Shown here piece after piece: positions 15,714-18,481 of a stretch of 18,481 nt of DNA (the first letter of the stretch is position 1; every line of letters begins with the position of its first letter). The stretch spans positions 1 to 18,481 of the forward strand of contig CBDUYN010000196.1 in NCBI GenBank assembly GCA_965371445.1, given 5' to 3'. The notes under the pieces were generated by a model, which was not told the origin of the DNA, ran no database searches, and worked only from the letters and a program-made list of their open reading frames with translations. The stretch is from DASWIG01 sp965371445. GTDB lineage: Bacteria > Acidobacteriota > Thermoanaerobaculia > Multivoradales > J023. The position numbers and the translations under genes were made by a program.

Positions 15714-16745
15714 GCTCTCGCTCAACTGATCGGCCGCGGACTCCCGGAGAACCATGGCTGCTGCCTTAAGGCTTCCCTCGTCGGCTTCGGCCAGAGCTTG
15801 CAGGGAGTTTGCCAGCGGATGCGAGGCGCTGATCACCGCCTCGGCCTGTTCGCAGAGATAAGCTACGGCCAGGGGTTTCGGCGAGATCCGGGCCATGTCC
15901 GCGATCACGGCGCCGACCTCCGGCGCGGCTTTCAGGGCGATGAGGGAACGCCGGGCGATGTCGAGCGCCCACCAAGCCGTCGGCAGATCGCCGAGCCGGT
16001 GATGTAAGAGCCCCTCGGTCCACCACAGCTTGGCTCGTTGCATTCTATGGCGGTCCTTGAGCTGCTGGCGTGCCTTGGCGCAGATCGTGAGCCCCTCTTT
16101 CGCGTCCTCGTCCGATCCTTTGACCAAGACAACGGCATAGGACATCAGCGTTCCGCAGTACTGGCGCTCGGATTCAGGATCCAGGATCGAAAGGCTCTTG
16201 CCAAGGCAGCGGCACGCGGCTCGAGGATCACCGTGGTAGTCGAGCGCGACGCCCAAAGTGCTCAGGGCGAGAGAATGCTCCTGGCCGACAGTACAATCAA
16301 CGGCGGTCTGCGCGTCTTGAACAGCCTCGGGAAAGCGCCGCTGGTAAAGCCTGATACAAGCCCGGCGGCGGTACAAGTCGCCCTTGCGATCCGGAGGAGC
16401 GACACCGAAGGCGATCTCCAAGGCTCGCTGCGCATGATCGAGGCGGTTCCTGAGCCGCAGAGCGGAGGCGAGCCGGGCGAAGCTCTGTGCCAGATCCGGC
16501 GAAACCAAAAACCGCCTGCCTGCGAACCGACGCCTGCGCCTGGCAACCAACCCCGCCAAGGCCCCCGCGACTCTGACACCAAGGCTTGCCACCCGCAAAC
16601 CGTCACAGTCACCGCTGGTCGTCAGCTCATCGGCCGCTTCGAGCAAACGCCGGAGAACCGGAGCGGAAATATGGCGCTCACCCAATCTCAAGCATGGGTC
16701 GCGAATCAATTCCAGTGCCAACCGTTTCGACCTCCGAACCCCCAT
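15651..16745 (-). CDS. TPR-like protein with a grafted HsdS C-terminus
   Basis: A 364-residue protein from ATG 16745. The ribosome-binding site is weak; TTG 16721, about 9 nt after GGAGG, is an alternative start. It is predicted cytoplasmic, with no signal peptide. From about residue 80 it is all helical, with TPR-like pairs: SFARLASALRLRNRLDHAQR, YRRRACIRLYQRRFPEAVQD, SLALSTLGVALDYHGDPRAA and AKLWWTEGLLHHRLGDLPTA. No HTH or enzyme motif is seen. The end (ESGTAFISAAVTGKIDVREE) is not TPR: it matches the HsdS C-terminus at 17805-17867 over 57 of 63 bases, and weaker similarity may begin near residue 340. So the original TPR C-terminus was probably lost or extended. It is preceded on the same strand by two tiny peptide genes. 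A TPR peptide receptor, by analogy with Rap/RRNPP proteins, is a hypothesis. Confidence 0.75.
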   Translation of the reverse strand: MGVRRSKRLALELIRDPCLRLGERHISAPVLRRLLEAADELTTSGDCDGLRVASLGVRVAGALAGLVARRRRRFAGRRFLVSPDLAQSFARLASALRLRNRLDHAQRALEIAFGVAPPDRKGDLYRRRACIRLYQRRFPEAVQDAQTAVDCTVGQEHSLALSTLGVALDYHGDPRAACRCLGKSLSILDPESERQYCGTLMSYAVVLVKGSDEDAKEGLTICAKARQQLKDRHRMQRAKLWWTEGLLHHRLGDLPTAWWALDIARRSLIALKAAPEVGAVIADMARISPKPLAVAYLCEQAEAVISASHPLANSLQALAEADEGSLKAAAMVLRESAADQLSESGTAFISAAVTGKIDVREEAA

Positions 16746-16763
16746 AATGATCCCATCTTAGCA

Positions 16764-16791
16764 GAGAAGGGCGAAATCGTCCGCCCTTCTC
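16764..16791. repeat. Perfect 10-bp inverted repeat between peptide genes and TPR gene
   Basis: GAGAAGGGCG (16764-16773), 8-nt loop, CGCCCTTCTC (16782-16791), 18 bp upstream of the TPR start. There is no T-run on the minus strand. It could limit read-through from the peptide genes, serve as an operator, or form a leader hairpin. Confidence 0.9.
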
Positions 16792-16833
16792 GAACTTTTG
16801 ACAGGGACATTGGACGTCGACAGACCTTGCCAC

Positions 16834-16893
16834 TTACCCGTCAAGAATGACGTGGGGACCGATACCGGCCCGGACTTGCGTCCTGATCTTCAT
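16834..16893 (-). CDS. 19-residue peptide gene, copy 1 (MKIRTQVRAGIGPHVILDG)
   Basis: ATG 16893 to TAA 16834-16836, preceded by AAGGAGGT (16897-16904), fully complementary to the 16S 3' end, 3 nt from the ATG. The peptide shares 16 of 19 residues with the second copy at 17002-17061. Four of the nine base differences are silent and eight consecutive codons (QVRAGIGP) are unchanged, which supports translation. It is basic in the first half, with no hydrophobic export signal. It lies upstream of the TPR gene on the same strand. Possible roles are a signalling peptide, a RiPP-like precursor or a leader peptide. I do not recognise an established family. Confidence 0.7.
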   Translation of the reverse strand: MKIRTQVRAGIGPHVILDG

Positions 16894-16896
16894 GGG

Positions 16897-16904
16897 ACCT
16901 CCTT
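16897..16904 (-). promoter_or_regulatory. Full-length Shine-Dalgarno AAGGAGGT of peptide copy 1
   Basis: Eight of eight bases are complementary to the anti-Shine-Dalgarno. Spacing to ATG 16893 is 3 nt, slightly short. This site is the main reason to call so small an ORF. Confidence 0.8.
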
Positions 16905-16973
16905 CCACGCCCTCAGCCGGGGCTCCATCGCCCAAGCTGGAACGTTCCACCAAGCTTACAGGGGTCCCGGAGA

Positions 16974-16993
16974 TTCAACCGGTCGGTCGGTAG
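16974..16993 (-). promoter_or_regulatory. Conserved block upstream of peptide copy 1, possible promoter or operator
   Basis: TTCAACCGGTCGGTCGGTAG (plus strand) is identical at 19 of 20 bases to 17143-17162. Both blocks lie about 81-101 bp upstream of their peptide ATG. No standard -35/-10 pair with 16-18 bp spacing was found, so an alternative sigma factor or regulator site is possible. Confidence 0.4.
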
Positions 16994-17001
16994 ATCTCGC
17001 T

Positions 17002-17061
17002 CTACCCATCTACAGCGACATGGGGACCGATACCGGCCCGGACTTGAGTCCCGATCTTCAT
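17002..17061 (-). CDS. 19-residue peptide gene, copy 2 (MKIGTQVRAGIGPHVAVDG)
   Basis: ATG 17061 to TAG 17002-17004, preceded by AAGGAGGT (17066-17073), 4 nt from the ATG. An in-frame upstream extension exists as far as 17238, but it is not conserved in copy 1 and would bury this ribosome-binding site inside a coding region. Differences from copy 1 are R4G, I16A and L17V. The conserved core TQVRAGIGPHV and final DG may be the functional part. It is first in line on the minus strand and divergent from the Ntn-hydrolase gene that starts 179 bp away. Confidence 0.7.
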   Translation of the reverse strand: MKIGTQVRAGIGPHVAVDG

Positions 17062-17065
17062 GACT

Positions 17066-17073
17066 ACCTCCTT
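17066..17073 (-). promoter_or_regulatory. Full-length Shine-Dalgarno AAGGAGGT of peptide copy 2
   Basis: The same 8-base match as in copy 1, 4 nt before ATG 17061. It indicates strong translation of a very short ORF. Confidence 0.8.
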
Positions 17074-17142
17074 CAGCGGTCTCAGCAGTGGGCACCATCG
17101 CCCAAAGCCGGAACGCTCTAGCCAGCCTACAGGGTCCGTGAC

Positions 17143-17162
17143 TTCAACCGGCCGGTCGGTAG
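17143..17162 (-). promoter_or_regulatory. Conserved block upstream of peptide copy 2, possible promoter or operator
   Basis: TTCAACCGGCCGGTCGGTAG contains the 10-bp palindrome ACCGGCCGGT. It matches 16974-16993. It lies between the peptide genes and the divergent Ntn-hydrolase gene, so it could serve both directions. Confidence 0.4.
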
Positions 17163-17240
17163 GTCTTGCGCCACGTCGCACAGGCCCCGGGAAGGCCGCT
17201 ACCGTCGCTCTCACACAAGACCTGACGAAGGGAGGCACGG

Positions 17241-17795
17241 ATGACGGTCGTGATCGCGGAAACAGAGCAGGGAATCATCACGATGGCAGCGGACTCCGCC
17301 GCCACGAACGGCGACGAGATCTACACCCTCAAGACCCCCAAGGTCTTCCAGCGCGACGGCTACCTCTTCGGGCACTGCGGGTGCTATCGGATCGGGCAGA
17401 TCCTCCGACACTGCGTCGAGCTGCCCCAATTGCCCTCAGGCTCTACCGAGGTCGAGCGCTTTCTGATCCGGGAGCTTGCGCCGGCTCTTCGAGAGGCCGT
17501 CGAGGCCGAAGGTGCCGCGGGAGGCGGTGGTGCGTTTCTGGGCGAGAAGACCTGCATTCTGATCGGGCTTCTGGGGCAGATCTGGTGCATGAGACCCGAC
17601 CTCTCCGTCATGCAGGAGGGACCGTTTGCCGCCATCGGGAGCGGACGGCTCCGGGCCTATGCGGTTCTCCATGCGCTCCACGCCATCGGCTTCGGAGGCG
17701 TCCGGCGACGGATCGAGATCGCTCTTGAAGCGACGGCGGAGTACACGTCTTCCGTTCGGCCGCCATGGCACTTCGTCAACAGTGACGATTTCTGA
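17241..17795 (+). CDS. Proteasome/HslV-like Ntn-hydrolase (threonine peptidase)
   Basis: A 184-residue protein from ATG 17241, five bases after GGGAGG. After removal of Met the protein begins TVVIAETEQGIITMAADSAA: Thr1 as nucleophile, Asp17 in AADS and Lys33 in TPK, exactly the catalytic spacing of proteasome beta subunits and HslV. The strand GYLFGHCGCYRIGQIL and the AIGSG motif (~130) that completes the active site are also present. It is therefore a probable self-compartmentalised threonine peptidase. No ATPase partner (HslU, Mpa/ARC) is encoded nearby, as in stand-alone or phage-borne members. It diverges from the peptide genes, which could be its substrates (inference), and converges on hsdS with a 9-bp gap. 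It is the only plus-strand gene of the right part, consistent with insertion. Confidence 0.8.
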   Translation: MTVVIAETEQGIITMAADSAATNGDEIYTLKTPKVFQRDGYLFGHCGCYRIGQILRHCVELPQLPSGSTEVERFLIRELAPALREAVEAEGAAGGGGAFLGEKTCILIGLLGQIWCMRPDLSVMQEGPFAAIGSGRLRAYAVLHALHAIGFGGVRRRIEIALEATAEYTSSVRPPWHFVNSDDF

Positions 17796-17804
17796 CGACT
17801 GGGC

Positions 17805-17867
17805 TCAGGCCGCTTCCTCTCGGACGTCGACCTTGCCCGTCACCGCGGCGGAGATGAGGGCGGTGCG
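17805..17867 (-). repeat. HsdS 3'-end repeat, copy B (native context)
   Basis: The pair of 15651-15713, 57 of 63 bases identical. Together the two copies flank the TPR, peptide and Ntn-hydrolase genes as a direct repeat. Confidence 0.9.
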
Positions 17868-18481
17868 GTACTCCTTGAGGTGGTCGATGGCGCCTTTGAC
17901 TTGGGCGAGCAGGCGACCGAGATTGTCGCCCTCCGCCGACACGACGCCAAGAACGCGATTCTGTTCACTTCGGTCAGGTAAAGGAACAGGAAAGCTTCGA
18001 AGCTTGGTACTGTTGGTTGAGGCAAGATTTGTCGACTGTTTGGAGGTCGCGGTAAAGTACGCTCGACCATATCCGCTTCCCATCACAGCGGCAAGGAAAT
18101 GAGGGTCCAGCTCCGTTCGCTCAACACGAATCACAAAGATGTGGTTCTGATGCAGGCAGCCCGAAATCTGTCCTTCCCAGACGTATCCTCTGCCTAGCTT
18201 ATCGAAGTCACCACCTTCGGTCACGACGACGTCCTCTGGTAGAAGTTCATATCGTCGCACCTCTCCGGCAGGCATCTCGATTTCAGCGACGTCGCTAAGG
18301 TCCAAGTAGCCATCCTGTACGTTCGCGACGCGTAGATACGGTCGGGTTGTTAGGCCAACCGACTCGTACCGCTTTCCTAGCGTGATTCCCGTCTGCAGCG
18401 TGCTCACGCTTTTTAGCTTCTTCACCTCCCAATGCGCCGGAATCTCCCCCAGCCACTCGACGCCGGAGTCCTTCATGGGGA
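17805..18481 (-). CDS. hsdS: HsdS specificity subunit, 3' part (5' end beyond window)
   Basis: 224 codons are visible and the frame stays open to the right edge. ATG 18476 could be the start, but the reading frame continues before it and HsdS proteins are normally near 400 residues with two target-recognition domains. The visible part starts with KDSGVEWLGEIPAHWEVKKL, the HsdS motif found both near the N-terminus and at the start of the second recognition domain. One recognition domain follows, then a conserved helix and the end LKEYRTALISAAVTGKVDVR. It would pair with HsdM to recognise DNA. So this is either a complete second half of a normal HsdS or a half-length HsdS. The last 63 bases are duplicated at the end of the TPR ORF. 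Confidence 0.85.
   Translation of the reverse strand, partial: PMKDSGVEWLGEIPAHWEVKKLKSVSTLQTGITLGKRYESVGLTTRPYLRVANVQDGYLDLSDVAEIEMPAGEVRRYELLPEDVVVTEGGDFDKLGRGYVWEGQISGCLHQNHIFVIRVERTELDPHFLAAVMGSGYGRAYFTATSKQSTNLASTNSTKLRSFPVPLPDRSEQNRVLGVVSAEGDNLGRLLAQVKGAIDHLKEYRTALISAAVTGKVDVREEAA

Larger units (their letters stand above)
16834..17162. repeat. Two tandem ~168-bp units, each with one peptide gene
   Basis: The start codons are 168 bp apart. The coding part, the Shine-Dalgarno, a CCATCGCCCAA block (16925 and 17095) and the 20-bp upstream block recur in the same order. Sequence between them has diverged. Bases just downstream of copy 1 (GTGGCAAGGTCTGTCGAC on the minus strand, ~16815-16833) faintly resemble the region upstream of copy 2, perhaps a decayed third unit. 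Confidence 0.8.

Noticed and set aside
17002..17238. A longer 78-codon reading of peptide copy 2
   Set aside because: The extension is not conserved in copy 1 and the perfect ribosome-binding site points to ATG 17061.
17060..17728. Plus-strand ORF of 222 codons overlapping the Ntn-hydrolase
   Set aside because: Out of frame with the catalytic Thr/Asp/Lys frame, covers the peptide repeats antisense and is compositionally a shadow.

Overview
The window is very GC-rich bacterial DNA with tightly packed genes. The mix of an AsmA/TamB-like protein, a secreted TPR protein, two FG-GAP (VCBS) repeat proteins and many short GC-rich palindromes would fit a Gram-negative, Acidobacteriota-like genome. 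That placement is a guess from gene style, because no rRNA or marker gene is present. No tRNA, rRNA, CRISPR array, integrase or transposase was recognised.

Left part (1-6303), envelope or secreted proteins: a TamB/AsmA-like gene runs off the left edge on the minus strand. Divergent from it is a secreted TPR protein on the plus strand. Then come two translationally coupled minus-strand genes for secreted FG-GAP proteins. An intergenic stretch (5988-6303) holds a row of short palindromes.

Middle (6304-12842): one very large minus-strand gene fuses a DEDD exonuclease, a RecQ helicase and a UvrD/Rep helicase. It carries a tandem in-frame 33-bp duplication in the RecQ part. Upstream lie two type II toxin-antitoxin pairs with opposite gene orders. 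A decayed copy of the first codons of the helicase gene sits between the two pairs.

Right part (12871-18481), a damaged type I restriction locus: hsdR is cut short after the first helicase lobe and fused in frame to what looks like the end of an AlbA_2/Schlafen-type protein. Before it come a small protein and a zeta-toxin-like kinase with overlapping stop/start codons. Before those is a TPR gene whose last ~21-30 codons are an HsdS C-terminus. A second, better preserved hsdS 3' part is at the right edge. No hsdM is seen.

Most interesting part (about 15651-17804), lying between the two HsdS tails: (i) a TPR protein; (ii) upstream of it on the same strand, two tandem 19-codon genes, MKIRTQVRAGIGPHVILDG and MKIGTQVRAGIGPHVAVDG, each behind a full AAGGAGGT ribosome-binding site; and (iii) a divergent gene for a proteasome/HslV-like Ntn-hydrolase with Thr1, Asp17 and Lys33 at the canonical spacing. 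Short peptides, a TPR protein of the kind that can bind peptides and a lone threonine peptidase suggest an undescribed peptide signalling or peptide-processing cassette that landed in a restriction locus. The peptide genes are read directly from the sequence; the joint function is inference.
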